Positions 8,214 to 16,773 are shown, counted from the stretch's first letter. The stretch: DNA of 64,000 nt from Labilithrix sp. (GCA_019637155.1 JAHBWE010000005.1:248001-312000); one strand, 5' to 3'. The notes: generated from the letters alone by a model not told the origin. Made by a program: numbers and translations.

Positions 8214-8235
8214 CTCGGGAAGGGGGGCGTGGCGC

Positions 8236-8985
8236 TCACTTCTTCTTCGCGCCTGCCTTCTTCTTCGTGGTGGCCTTCTTCTTCGTGGCGCGGGCCTTCT
8301 TGGCGGCCTTCTCGACGACGGCCTTGCCCTTGGCGGCGAGCTTGCCGGCCTTCTTCTTCGCGGCGGCTTTGGCCTTCTTGGCCTTCGGGGCGGTCGCGGC
8401 GGCGACCTTGCCGACCGCCTTCGCGACGAGCGCGCCGGCCGCTTCGCCGAGGGCGGCCGCCGTCGACTTCTTCGTGCGCTTCTTTCCGCTGCTCTTCTTC
8501 TTCGCTGCCATCGGTACCTCGTCCTTCGTCGTCTTCGTGAGCACCTGGAGAACGGCGTCGGCGTGGCCGTCCACCTTCACGTTCGGGAACACCTTCGTGA
8601 CCTTGCCGCGGTCGATGACGAAGGTCGTGCGCAGGACGCCCTCGACGTCCCTGCCGTACATCTTCTTCATCCCCCACGCCCCGTAGGCGCGATGCACGCC
8701 CAGGTCCGGGTCGGAGAGCAGCGTGATGCCGAGGCCACACTTGTCGCGGAACGAGGTGTGGCTCTTGAGCGAGTCGCGCGAGACCCCGACCACGCTCGCG
8801 CCCGCCGCCTCGATCGCCTTCTTCGAGGCGGTGAACGCCTGAGCCTGACGCGTACAGCCCGGGGTGTTGTCCCGCGGATAAAAGTAGAGAACGAGCGTCC
8901 TGTTCGAGAAGTCCTTCAGCGAGACGCGCCCGCCTTCATCGCTCTCGAGATCGAACGCCGGAGCCTTGTCGCCTTCCTTGAGCAC
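8236..8985 (-). CDS. bcp: Bcp/PrxQ-type peroxiredoxin fused to a histone H1-like Lys/Ala tail
   Basis: Residues 1-158 form a thioredoxin-fold peroxiredoxin: LVLYFYPRDNTPGCTRQAQAF carries the peroxidatic Cys in PGCT. The resolving Cys five residues later in many Bcp proteins is Gln here, while another Cys sits in DKCGLGI. Residues 159-249 are almost only Lys, Ala, Thr and Gly (MAAKKKSSGKKRTKKS, then AAKKKAGKLAAKG), like bacterial histone H1-like DNA-binding proteins. The start is GTG 8985. The tail begins with an ATG at 8511 preceded five bases upstream by GAGG, so the basic part may also be made alone. The likely role is peroxide detoxification, perhaps at the nucleoid. Confidence 0.85.
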   Translation of the reverse strand: MLKEGDKAPAFDLESDEGGRVSLKDFSNRTLVLYFYPRDNTPGCTRQAQAFTASKKAIEAAGASVVGVSRDSLKSHTSFRDKCGLGITLLSDPDLGVHRAYGAWGMKKMYGRDVEGVLRTTFVIDRGKVTKVFPNVKVDGHADAVLQVLTKTTKDEVPMAAKKKSSGKKRTKKSTAAALGEAAGALVAKAVGKVAAATAPKAKKAKAAAKKKAGKLAAKGKAVVEKAAKKARATKKKATTKKKAGAKKK

Positions 8986-8991
8986 GGGCCC

Positions 8992-9738
8992 ATGATACGA
9001 TCACACCTTAAGTTGCAGCTGAATTTCGCCGCCAGAGAGGTCGCGCTGAAGCTCGTTTATTACGGGCCCGCCATGAGCGGCAAGACGACCAACCTCAAGG
9101 CGCTCCACGAGCTCACGCGCCAAGACAGCCGCGGTCGCCTGATGACGCTCGAGACGAAGGACGACCGCACCCTCTTCTTCGACATGCTGCCGCTCGTCTT
9201 CAAGGCCGACAGCAAGGACGGCGCGATGAACCTCCGCGTGAAGGTCTTCACCGTGCCCGGTCAGGTCGTGCACGCGTCGACGCGGAAGCTCGTCCTCCAG
9301 GGCGCCGACGCGGTCGCCTTCATCGCCGACTCGCAGATCTCCGAGACCGAGAACAACGCCGCCTCCTTCCTCGACCTCCGCGAGAACCTGAAGGCGCTCG
9401 GCCGCTCCATGCGCGACGTGCCTTGCATCATCCAGTTCAACAAGCGGGACCTCACCGGCGTCCGCACCGACCTCGAGATCGACGACCTCGCGCTCCGCGG
9501 GAAGGAGCCGGTCTACAAAGCGTCCGCCGTGCACGGGCGCGGCGTCATCGAGTCGTTCTTCGGGCTCCTCGAGGGCGCGTGGCGGAAGCTCGACACGGTG
9601 CACGACCTCACCGAGAAGCTCCACATCGAGCCGGACGCGTTCCTGGCCAAGGCGGCGGAGAGCCTGGGGTATCCAGGGAGATGGCGCGAGCTCTCGGACG
9701 CTCACGTGGGCGGGCAGCTCAAGGCAGGTCGCCGATGA
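8992..9738 (+). CDS. MglA-like small GTPase
   Basis: A 248-residue Ras-superfamily GTPase of the MglA group. Visible motifs are YYGPAMSGKTTNLKAL (P-loop), FTVPGQVVHASTRK (switch II with PGQ instead of the Ras DxxG context), and QFNKRDL (NKxD). MglA proteins control polarity and motility in myxobacteria by recruiting effectors in the GTP form; this paralog carries an extra C-terminal helix of about 50 residues. ATG 8992 was chosen; TTG 9013 would start LQLNFAAREV, which matches where relatives usually begin. Only six bases separate it from the divergent peroxiredoxin start. Its stop overlaps the next start (ATGA), coupling it to a histidine kinase. Confidence 0.85.
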   Translation: MIRSHLKLQLNFAAREVALKLVYYGPAMSGKTTNLKALHELTRQDSRGRLMTLETKDDRTLFFDMLPLVFKADSKDGAMNLRVKVFTVPGQVVHASTRKLVLQGADAVAFIADSQISETENNAASFLDLRENLKALGRSMRDVPCIIQFNKRDLTGVRTDLEIDDLALRGKEPVYKASAVHGRGVIESFFGLLEGAWRKLDTVHDLTEKLHIEPDAFLAKAAESLGYPGRWRELSDAHVGGQLKAGRR

Positions 9739-11195
9739 GCGCGATGGAAGAGAACGACGAGGACGTGACCGCCGACGCGCCGATCGCGCTCGAGGACGTC
9801 GTCGACCGCGAGGCGCTCGACGACCTTTGCCGCAGCATGTACGGCCTCTTCGACATCGGCGTCCGCGTGTACTCGTCGCAGGGCGTGCTCCTCGCGAACG
9901 TCGCGCACGAGCTCGACGTCTGCCGCTTCGTCAACGAGACGCCGGGCTCGCGCGCCGCGTGCGGCCAGACCGTGTCCGCGGCGAAGAACGTCGACCCCGG
10001 CGAGAGCGGCGAGGTCCAGCACACCTGCTTCACCGGCCTCGCGTACCGCATCGTCTCGCTCGAGCACGAGGGCCGGCGCGTCGGGCGCATCGTCCTCGGT
10101 CCGTACGCGCCGGACACGCTGAAGGAGGCGGCGCCCGCGCTCGCGCAGACCGACAAGCGCCTCGACGTCGTGCAGGCGAACGAGCGCCTCGCGCGCGTCC
10201 CGCGGATCGGGCCGGTGCAGATCGTCCGCATCGGCCAGCACCTCAAGGAGACGCTGGAGCTCATCATCTTCTCGAGCCACAAGGCGTGGGTGACGAGCAA
10301 GATGCACCTGTACAGCGTGCGCGAGAGCTACCGCGAGCTGCAGGAGAAGACGGTGCGCCTCGAGCAGACCCTCGCGCGCCTCAAGGAGGTCGACCGCCTC
10401 AAGTCGAACTTCCTCGCGACGATGAGCCACGAGCTCCGCACGCCGCTCACCTCGATCATCGGCTACAGCGAGATGCTCGCGGAGGGGATCGCGGGCCCGC
10501 TCCAGGGTGAGCAAGAGGAGTACGTCCGGACGATCCACACGAAGGGCGAGCAGCTGCTCCGCCTGATCATGGGGCTGCTCGATCTCTCGAAGCTCGAGAG
10601 CGGCACGATGAGCCTCCGCCAGGCGCCGTCGAGCATCTCGCCGATCCTGAAGGAGGTCATGTCGACGCTGACGCCGGTCGCGCGGAAGAAGGAGGTCGAG
10701 CTCGTGCTCGACGACGACGCGGAGGTCTGCGAGCTCGCCGCGGACGCGGAGCGCCTGCGCCAGGTGTTCATCAACCTCGTCGACAACGCGGTGAAGTTCA
10801 CGCCGAAGGGCGGCCGCGTCAGCATGATCGCGCGCGTGAAGGACGTGCCCGCGGCGAGGGGCGACGACGACGACGACGACGACGACGGCATGATCATCCT
10901 CGTCCCGATGATGAAGGCGGTCGAGGTCCGCGTCGCCGATACCGGCATCGGCATCCCGGCGAGCGAGCGCACCAAGGTGTTCGACGCGTTCTACCAGGTC
11001 GACTCGTCGTCGACGCGCGAGTACGGCGGCACCGGCCTCGGCCTCTCGATCGTGAAGCGCATCATCGACGCGCACGGCGGCACCGTGCGCGTCGAGGGCA
11101 ACGATCCGAACGGCACCGTGTTCGTCGTCACGCTCCCCTCCGCCCAGACGCGCCGCGCCGCGCTGCCCTCTCGCGTGCCGCCCGCCCCGACGTGA
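9735..11195 (+). CDS. Sensor histidine kinase with PocR domain
   Basis: A 486-residue cytoplasmic kinase. The N-terminal about 190 residues form a PocR-type sensory domain: LCRSMYGLFDIGVRVYSSQG, the Cys-containing DVCRFVNETPGSRAACGQ, then HTCFTGLAYRIV and GRIVLGPYAPD. A coiled coil leads to HisKA with phospho-acceptor in FLATMSHELRTPLTSIIGYS, then HATPase with NLVDNAVKF, DTGIGIP and GGTGLGLSIVKR. A run of eight Asp inside the ATPase lid region (around residues 376-383) is unusual. There is no transmembrane segment. ATGA overlap with the MglA-like GTPase gene suggests that the two products act together in one polarity or motility signalling path; no response regulator lies next to them. Confidence 0.9.
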   Translation: MSAMEENDEDVTADAPIALEDVVDREALDDLCRSMYGLFDIGVRVYSSQGVLLANVAHELDVCRFVNETPGSRAACGQTVSAAKNVDPGESGEVQHTCFTGLAYRIVSLEHEGRRVGRIVLGPYAPDTLKEAAPALAQTDKRLDVVQANERLARVPRIGPVQIVRIGQHLKETLELIIFSSHKAWVTSKMHLYSVRESYRELQEKTVRLEQTLARLKEVDRLKSNFLATMSHELRTPLTSIIGYSEMLAEGIAGPLQGEQEEYVRTIHTKGEQLLRLIMGLLDLSKLESGTMSLRQAPSSISPILKEVMSTLTPVARKKEVELVLDDDAEVCELAADAERLRQVFINLVDNAVKFTPKGGRVSMIARVKDVPAARGDDDDDDDDGMIILVPMMKAVEVRVADTGIGIPASERTKVFDAFYQVDSSSTREYGGTGLGLSIVKRIIDAHGGTVRVEGNDPNGTVFVVTLPSAQTRRAALPSRVPPAPT

Positions 11196-11223
11196 TCGCG
11201 GAGAGGGGGAGGGGGAGCAGATC

Positions 11224-12216
11224 GTGAGAACGGAGGCCGAGCGCGTCGCGCTCCTCGCGGCATGTTTCGGTCAGCCCGCGAGCGGCGTCGGCATCGGCGA
11301 CGACGCGGCGGTCCTCGAGCCGGTCGGCGAGCGGCTCGTGTGGACGGTCGACGCGCAGGTCGAGGGCACGCACTTCCGCCGCGCGTGGCTCTCGTGGGAG
11401 GACGTCGGCTGGCGCAGCTTCATGGCGGCCGCGAGCGACCTCGCCGCGATGCACGCGGCTCCGCTCGCCGCGCTGTCGTCGCTCGTCCTCGCGCCGTCGG
11501 TCGGCGACGACGACCTCGCCGCCCTCGCCGCGGGGCAGGCCGCGGCGGCGAAGGCGATCGGCGCCGTCGTCGTCGGCGGCAACCTCGCGCGCGGCACCGA
11601 GACCTCGATCACGACGACGCTCCTCGGCCGGACCGCGCACCCGGTGCTGCGGAGCGGCGCGCGCGAAGGCGACGGCGTGTGGCTCGCAGGCCGCGTGGGC
11701 TTCGCCGCGACGGGGCTCGCCGTCCTCGCGCGCGGCGCCCTCGCGCGCGGCGCCCTCGCGCGTGGCGCCCTCGAGCGCGGCGTCTTCGAGGGTCCTCGCT
11801 TCGCCGAGTGCGTCGCGGCGTGGCGCCGGCCGCGCGCGCTCGTCGGCCTCTCGCTCGCCGGCGCGTCGGCCGCGGTCGACATCTCGGACGGCCTCGCCCG
11901 CGACGCCGCGCACGTCGCCGACGCGAGCGGAGTCACGATCGCGATCGATTCCTCGACGCTCACGCTCCCGCCACGCGTCGGGAGCGAGCCACGCGTCGGG
12001 AGCGAGCCGCGTGTTGGGGGCGAGCCGCGTGTTGGGGGCGAGCCGCTCGACCTCGCGATCGCTGGCGGGGAGGACTATGCGCTCCTCGCGACGAGCGCGG
12101 GGCCGCTCGCGGGCTTCACGCGCATCGGCACCGTCCTCGCGCGCGGGGCCGCGGCGGTGCTGGTGGACGGCGCGCCGCCGCGGGCCAAGGGCTTCGATCA
12201 CTTCGAGAGCAAGTAA
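11224..12216 (+). CDS. thiL: Thiamine-monophosphate kinase
   Basis: A 330-residue ThiL, which makes thiamine diphosphate from thiamine monophosphate and ATP. Signatures are GVGIGDDAAVL near the N terminus, TVDAQVEGTHF (substrate loop), AASDLAAMHAAP, GGNLARG, VDISDGLARD and IAGGEDYALL. The GTG at 11224 has a purine-rich leader (GGAGGGGGAGC). Two in-frame repeat insertions are odd: RGALARGALARGALE near residue 180 and four PRVGSE/PRVGGE units near residues 250-273, both in surface-loop positions. It lies 28 bases after the kinase gene and overlaps the convergent gene at its 3' end by 19 bases. Confidence 0.92.
   Translation: MRTEAERVALLAACFGQPASGVGIGDDAAVLEPVGERLVWTVDAQVEGTHFRRAWLSWEDVGWRSFMAAASDLAAMHAAPLAALSSLVLAPSVGDDDLAALAAGQAAAAKAIGAVVVGGNLARGTETSITTTLLGRTAHPVLRSGAREGDGVWLAGRVGFAATGLAVLARGALARGALARGALERGVFEGPRFAECVAAWRRPRALVGLSLAGASAAVDISDGLARDAAHVADASGVTIAIDSSTLTLPPRVGSEPRVGSEPRVGGEPRVGGEPLDLAIAGGEDYALLATSAGPLAGFTRIGTVLARGAAAVLVDGAPPRAKGFDHFESK
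11724..11788 (+). repeat. 15-nt in-frame repeats inside thiL
   Basis: Three to four copies of a CGCGCGCGGCGCCCT-like unit encode successive ARGAL blocks. Nucleotide identity is high between the first copies and decays toward the 3' end. Confidence 0.8.
11971..12042 (+). repeat. Four 18-nt in-frame repeats inside thiL
   Basis: Units at 11971, 11989, 12007 and 12025 encode PRVGSE twice and PRVGGE twice. The first two copies are identical to each other, as are the last two, so the array grew by at least two duplication steps. It lies between two conserved ThiL strands and should form a solvent loop. Confidence 0.9.
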
Positions 12217-13592
12217 GCGATCAGCTTCTCGGCGTGCCACACGCGCCAGCAGTTCGCGTGGTGGGGATCGCTCAAGATGCCGTACGGCGGCTCCCCCGCG
12301 CCCTTGAGCGCGGTGCACTCGGCGCGGCCGGCGGCGTCGAGAGCGCCTTGCTCGAGGTACGTCGCGAGCCCGCGCGGATCACCGGAGATCGCGAGCAGCA
12401 CCGCGGCGGAGACGTCGTCGGCCTGCTCCTCGAAGCTGTAGTAGCGGATCGTCTTCGGATCGACGGTGAGCAGGAAGTCGTCGTACGTCTTCGTCAGGCG
12501 GACGATCGCGTCGTAGGCGTTGCTCGCGCCGTCGTTCGCGTCGATCTCCGCCGCCGACGCCTGCGCGCGCACCGCCGCCTCGGTCGCGTTCGCGTCGGCG
12601 GCGACGACGTCGAAGAACTTGCCCGGGAGGGCGCTCGCGCACGTCGTCTCCTTCGCGACGTACGCCTTCGCGAACGCGTCGATCTCCCCGAGCTGCGCCG
12701 GCGTCGCGACGAGCGTCCCCGTCACGCGCGAGCGCAGCGGATCGACGAAGCGGAGGAGCTGATCGCGCGCCCCCTCCGCCTCGGCGCACGGCGCCGCGCT
12801 CTTCGCCTTGGCCTGATCGTGGATGAGCGCGCGGTAGTACTCGATGCCGGCGTCGGGGCGGCTGAAGCCGTTCCACTCCGTGAGCGGGTAGTCGCCCGTC
12901 GTCGTCGCGAACACGATGTACTTCGTGCCCGTCGCCGCGAGCGCCGCGTCGTTCGCCTGCTCGAAGCCGAAGCCGTTGCCCTTCGCCTTGGTCGGGTCGT
13001 ACCAGCGCTCGATCTTCTCGCCGACGCCGGGCCACTTGTGCTTGAGGACGTGGTGCGCGAGCTCGTGGGCGATGACCCCGCGCAGCGCGGCGTCGCCGAG
13101 CGGGAGGGTGGGGGTCTGGATCATGAAGACGTTCGGCGACTGGCCGATCTCGTCGTCGTAGATCGCGTACGCGCCCGGCGCGCTCGCCTCGACGAGGATC
13201 ACGATCGGGGTCGGCACCCCCTCGGTGTCGCGCGCGTAAGCGGCCTGGAAACCCTTCCAGATCTCGTCCACCGGCCCGTCGACCGACGCGTAGCGCGCGT
13301 CGGACGCGGGGACCGGCTCGTCGTTCGCGAGGCTCGGGGCCCGCGTGCGCGCCTGATCGAAGTACGCGATCGCGGCGTCGCGGCCGTCGAACAACTTGTA
13401 GTGTGCAAGGTTCGTCGGCTTCGTCCACGTGCCCTGCGGCGCGGGCATCTTGTCGGACGTGTCGATCCCGGTCACGCCGGGGCCGCCGTCGGGGCTCGAG
13501 CCCGGCGGCGGCGTCCCGCTCGGCGTGTCGTCGCCCGAGCAGCCGGCGACGAGGGTGAAGACGAAGAGCGTCGAGAGAGCGAAGGTCTTCAA
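12198..13592 (-). CDS. Lipoprotein with M48-like HExxH metalloprotease domain
   Basis: A 464-residue lipoprotein. The TTG start at 13592 has GAAGG just upstream and gives LKTFALSTLFVFTLVAGCSG, a signal with lipobox VAGC. A Gly/Pro-rich linker follows. The zinc motif is IAHELAHHVLKHKW (HExxH), and a later YYSFEEQADDVSAA helix supplies a Glu/Asp pair typical of the third ligand region of M48-like proteases. It is therefore probably an envelope-anchored zinc protease, of unknown substrate. The 3' end overlaps convergent thiL by 19 bases; the gene behind it (13618-14073) runs in the same direction 25 bases upstream. Confidence 0.7.
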   Translation of the reverse strand: MKTFALSTLFVFTLVAGCSGDDTPSGTPPPGSSPDGGPGVTGIDTSDKMPAPQGTWTKPTNLAHYKLFDGRDAAIAYFDQARTRAPSLANDEPVPASDARYASVDGPVDEIWKGFQAAYARDTEGVPTPIVILVEASAPGAYAIYDDEIGQSPNVFMIQTPTLPLGDAALRGVIAHELAHHVLKHKWPGVGEKIERWYDPTKAKGNGFGFEQANDAALAATGTKYIVFATTTGDYPLTEWNGFSRPDAGIEYYRALIHDQAKAKSAAPCAEAEGARDQLLRFVDPLRSRVTGTLVATPAQLGEIDAFAKAYVAKETTCASALPGKFFDVVAADANATEAAVRAQASAAEIDANDGASNAYDAIVRLTKTYDDFLLTVDPKTIRYYSFEEQADDVSAAVLLAISGDPRGLATYLEQGALDAAGRAECTALKGAGEPPYGILSDPHHANCWRVWHAEKLIAYLLSK

Positions 13593-13617
13593 GCGACCTT
13601 CATCCTAGCACTCGGAG

Positions 13618-14073
13618 TCAGAGACCCTGGCACACGGCCGGCAGCGTCTTGCCGACGAGCATCTGCCGCATGACGGCGAGCTCCGGCGCGGTGCCGTTCG
13701 GGCCGAGGTGCGCCGCCGCCGCGTTGCACTGCGCCGCGGCGCTCAGGACCATCTGGCCCTCGGGAGAGTTCTTGTTCTGGTTGCCCTGCGCCGCGAGCGC
13801 GTTGCAGCACGCCTTCACGCGCGCGACGTTCGGGTTCACCGCCGGTCCCTTGAAGGGCGCCGCCGCTTCGGCGTCGGGCTCGCCTGCGTCTTCCTCTTCG
13901 ATCGGGACGAGCTCGGTCGGGGTCTCCGGCGGCGGCGGCGGCGGCTCGCCAGCGTCGACGATGACCACCTCGGTCTTCTTGTTGCAGCTGGCGACGGTGG
14001 GGACGACGCCGACGATCGCGAGGACGAACAGCGCGCGGGGGATGCGACGACGAGCGGGGGAGGGAGCCGACAT
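13618..14073 (-). CDS. Small lipoprotein of unknown function
   Basis: A 151-residue protein with a signal peptide and lipobox (FVLAIVGVVPTVASCNKK), then an acidic Pro-rich linker containing DAGEPPPPPPETP and EEEDAGEPDAE, and a C-terminal helical domain with three Cys (VKACCNALAAQGNQ and AAAQCNAAAAHLG) plus one more near the end (PAVCQGL). The linker style is typical of lipoproteins in this window. No family was recognised. It precedes and probably shares a transcript with the lipoprotein protease gene at 12198. Confidence 0.65.
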   Translation of the reverse strand: MSAPSPARRRIPRALFVLAIVGVVPTVASCNKKTEVVIVDAGEPPPPPPETPTELVPIEEEDAGEPDAEAAAPFKGPAVNPNVARVKACCNALAAQGNQNKNSPEGQMVLSAAAQCNAAAAHLGPNGTAPELAVMRQMLVGKTLPAVCQGL

Positions 14074-14157
14074 GCGGCTACGCTACAAGGATCCGCCGCA
14101 CGATGGTAGAAGCTCGACAGGAGCGCTCGGTTCCTCGCGCGCGCCTCGCCCAACACC

Positions 14158-15015
14158 ATGCCGCTCGACGAGCAGACCCTCCGGCTCGGGCTCGACCTGG
14201 AACGCGAGCTCCGCGTGCTCCGAGAGCGAGAGGTCTCGCGGCGGGACCGCGGCGAATACGTGAGCTGGGATCCGGTCACGCGCATGGTGACGTGGGAGAC
14301 CCGGCGCGGCGAGGTGATCGGCCGCTGGTACGGCGAGGTGGTCGCGAGCTACGCCCTGCGCGATCGGCTCCTCCGCTGGGCGTGGGCGGGCCGCCCCACC
14401 AGCGCGACGGCCTCGCACGCGGAGGCGATCGCGCGCGAGGGCGCCGACCGCGGCGTCGCGCAGCTCTCGATGAGCATCGTCGCCGAGCTCGGCGAGGACG
14501 AGGCGCTCGACCTCGCGCGGCTCGGCGTCGTCCTCGCCGGCGGGCAGGGCCTCCACGTCGAGCGCGGGCCGGTCGACATCGAGCTCGTCGGCCTCTTCGA
14601 CTCGCCGCGCCCGCGCGAGCTCGTCGCGGGGCAGCTCTCGGTGCCGCCGCCCGTCGTCGGCCTCTCCAACCCGCCCGCGCGGCGGAACACCGAGCCGCCG
14701 ACGAAGATCCGCGAGCCGGCCCGCGCGATCTTCGTCCCCGTCGCCACCACGGTGCTGAGCAGCCTCGCGAAGGCGGCGCCGGCCTACAAACAGGCGCTCT
14801 TCGTGATCACGGTCGATCCGCTCCACGTCACGCTCACCGTCCTCGACAGCGCCGGCCACCTGCGCTCGATCGACGCGGCGCAGTCGCTCGTCGACGCGAC
14901 GTCGCGCATGATCGCGGCCGATCGCGCGGACGGGAACGGTCCCTGGCGCAAGCTCTCGGCGCGGATCACCCCGAAGATCGACGGTGGCGCGAGCCTCGCC
15001 GTCGACGTGTTATAA
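14158..15015 (+). CDS. Conserved protein of unknown function (weak DUF6882-like core)
   Basis: A 285-residue cytoplasmic protein without signal or membrane segments. The N-terminal region GRWYGEVVASYALRDRLLRWAWAGRP, followed by a helix HAEAIAREG, recalls DUF6882-type proteins, in which an RWAWA-type core recurs; this is a by-eye match only. A Pro-rich hinge (PPPVVGLSNPPARRNTEPP) separates it from a C-terminal beta domain. The ATG at 14158 is the first in frame. It lies nine bases before the next lipoprotein gene, so the two are likely co-transcribed. Confidence 0.55.
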   Translation: MPLDEQTLRLGLDLERELRVLREREVSRRDRGEYVSWDPVTRMVTWETRRGEVIGRWYGEVVASYALRDRLLRWAWAGRPTSATASHAEAIAREGADRGVAQLSMSIVAELGEDEALDLARLGVVLAGGQGLHVERGPVDIELVGLFDSPRPRELVAGQLSVPPPVVGLSNPPARRNTEPPTKIREPARAIFVPVATTVLSSLAKAAPAYKQALFVITVDPLHVTLTVLDSAGHLRSIDAAQSLVDATSRMIAADRADGNGPWRKLSARITPKIDGGASLAVDVL

Positions 15016-15024
15016 GCGCGGCCC

Positions 15025-15660
15025 ATGAACCGCACGATCGTGATCTCGTCGTCTGTCCTCCTCGCCGCCGCGATCGTCGCGGCGTGCAAGTCGAACCCGC
15101 CGCCGGTCAACGTCTCGGTCGGTGCGCAGGACGCCGGAGCGCCGCCGGACGAGGCGGGCGTCATCACCGCGCCGCCGGCGGAGGACGCGGGCGGACCGGT
15201 GGCGCCGCCGTTCTTCACCGGCGAGGACGCGGGCGGGGCCGCGCCGGCGCCGGCGCTCACGGAGCAGGCGATGGACGTCGCGATCGACGCGCTCCTCGCG
15301 ACCGCCTCCGCGAAGAGCGCGCCGAAGATGAGCGAGACGGGGCAGCCGGGGCGCCAGACGATGAAGGAGGGCGACCACCTCGTCATGATGGTCACCCTCG
15401 AGCCGAACAAGTGTTACACGATCATCGGCACGTCGCTGCCGGGCACCGTCACGCAGCTCGACATCAAGCTCTACGGCCCGCCGTTCTACAACGTCGAGGC
15501 AGGCCAGAGCGGCGCGAACGACAAGGCGCTCCCGGTCCTCGCGCCGGGCGCGAAGGCGCTCTGCCCGATCTCGCCGATCGCGCTCCCGTACAAGCTCGAC
15601 GCCGTCGCGACGAAGGGCGCCGGCCGCGTCGGCGTGAAGGTCTACTCGCGCGCGAAGTGA
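15025..15660 (+). CDS. Lipoprotein of unknown function
   Basis: A 211-residue lipoprotein: MNRTIVISSSVLLAAAIVAA then CKSNPPP, with a clear lipobox. A long disordered Asp-Ala-Gly/Pro linker spans about residues 30-80. The C-terminal 110 residues form a beta-rich domain beginning GDHLVMMVTLEPNKCYTIIG and containing two Cys, the kind of fold seen in proteins that bind carbohydrate or other cell-surface ligands; this is only a guess. The start is nine bases after the upstream stop. Confidence 0.65.
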   Translation: MNRTIVISSSVLLAAAIVAACKSNPPPVNVSVGAQDAGAPPDEAGVITAPPAEDAGGPVAPPFFTGEDAGGAAPAPALTEQAMDVAIDALLATASAKSAPKMSETGQPGRQTMKEGDHLVMMVTLEPNKCYTIIGTSLPGTVTQLDIKLYGPPFYNVEAGQSGANDKALPVLAPGAKALCPISPIALPYKLDAVATKGAGRVGVKVYSRAK

Positions 15661-15690
15661 CGGCGCGCGCCTCCTCCGCCGCTGCGCGCG

Positions 15691-16548
15691 TCAGTAGTTC
15701 GCCATCACCGCGTGCTGGGGGACCCAGACGCGGCGGCCGTCGGGGAAGCCGACCTCGACTTGCCCGTTGCGCGGGGCCTGGGTGACGGTGGCCGGGTAGC
15801 GGCCGCCGTCGCTCCACGTCACGATGACGCGCGAGCCCGGGTTGAACGCGCCGATCGCGCTGTCGAAGAACGAGCCGAGCGCGTTGCCGAAGCTGTTGAA
15901 CGCGTTGCCGACGGCGGCGCCCGCCTGCTGCGCCTGGTAGTTCGGGTTGTTGTAGTAGGGCTGCTGCTGCGCGTACGGGTTTGGCTGCTGCGGGTAGCCA
16001 TAAGGGTTCGGCGCCGCCGCCGGAGCCGGAGCGACCGGCGCGGGAGCCGGGGCCGCGGCCGCGCCGCCGCCTCCGAGCGGCTTCGGCTGCCCGCCCGCGC
16101 GGAGCCGCGCGGCCTCCTGCTCGACCAGCACGCCGTACTGCATGTACGCCGGGTTGGTGGGGATGACGCTGTTCCAGTGGCCCGCGATCATCGTCCACTG
16201 GGCCTCGGTGAGCTTGTAATGTGCAAGCATTCCGGCCCTGCCCATCACCGGCACGCAGCCGCTCATCGCGACGTAGTCGTCGAACGTGACCTGCGGCGCG
16301 CCGCCCGACTTCTTCGCGAGCGCGGCTTGGTAGAGCGGCATGTACCGCGTCGCGACCTGGCCCATGAGACTCGGGTCCTGCATCCGCGCCGTCCAGCCGC
16401 TCGTCGCCGCCTGCCAGTCGGCGGCGGAGACCCCGAGCTTCCCGACGATCTCGGCCTGCTTCGCGGGATCCGTCTCGCCCGTCACCTCGGCCGAGAGCTC
16501 CGCGTAGCGTTCGAGACTGATGCCGGCGATCGGGCTCCAGGGATCCAT
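15691..16548 (-). CDS. Protein with helical domain, Pro/Tyr/Gln linker and Tudor/SH3-like tail
   Basis: A 285-residue protein. The only suitable ATG is at 16548 (MDPWSPIAGISLERYAEL). Residues 1-165 are predicted helices containing a repeated pattern around Trp (SAADWQAATSGWTARM; TEAQWTMIAGHWNSV). A low-complexity linker with PNPYGYPQQPNPYAQQQ follows. The last 50 residues (GSRVIVTWSDGGRYPATVTQ and VEVGFPDGRRVWVP) look like a small Tudor/SH3-type beta barrel. No signal peptide is present. Function unknown. The longer open frame upstream of 16548 runs antisense through the lipoprotein gene at 16774 and was not used. Confidence 0.65.
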   Translation of the reverse strand: MDPWSPIAGISLERYAELSAEVTGETDPAKQAEIVGKLGVSAADWQAATSGWTARMQDPSLMGQVATRYMPLYQAALAKKSGGAPQVTFDDYVAMSGCVPVMGRAGMLAHYKLTEAQWTMIAGHWNSVIPTNPAYMQYGVLVEQEAARLRAGGQPKPLGGGGAAAAPAPAPVAPAPAAAPNPYGYPQQPNPYAQQQPYYNNPNYQAQQAGAAVGNAFNSFGNALGSFFDSAIGAFNPGSRVIVTWSDGGRYPATVTQAPRNGQVEVGFPDGRRVWVPQHAVMANY

Positions 16549-16773
16549 TCCCAGTATCCCACCGCCGCTCGGCCCTCCTGACAAGTGGGGTTCCGACGAT
16601 CCAACTTCGGCCGCAAACCCCGAAGTGATTCCCAAGTCACTGAATTTGTACCGTGTGGATCCTACGAGGTGGATCGGCGATGGCTCGGTGGACCCAGAAA
16701 TCTGAAACGCAAAGCGCGAAATGATGCGCAATTCGGGTAGGCACGCGTTGTGTAGTTGGGTGTAGGCAACACC

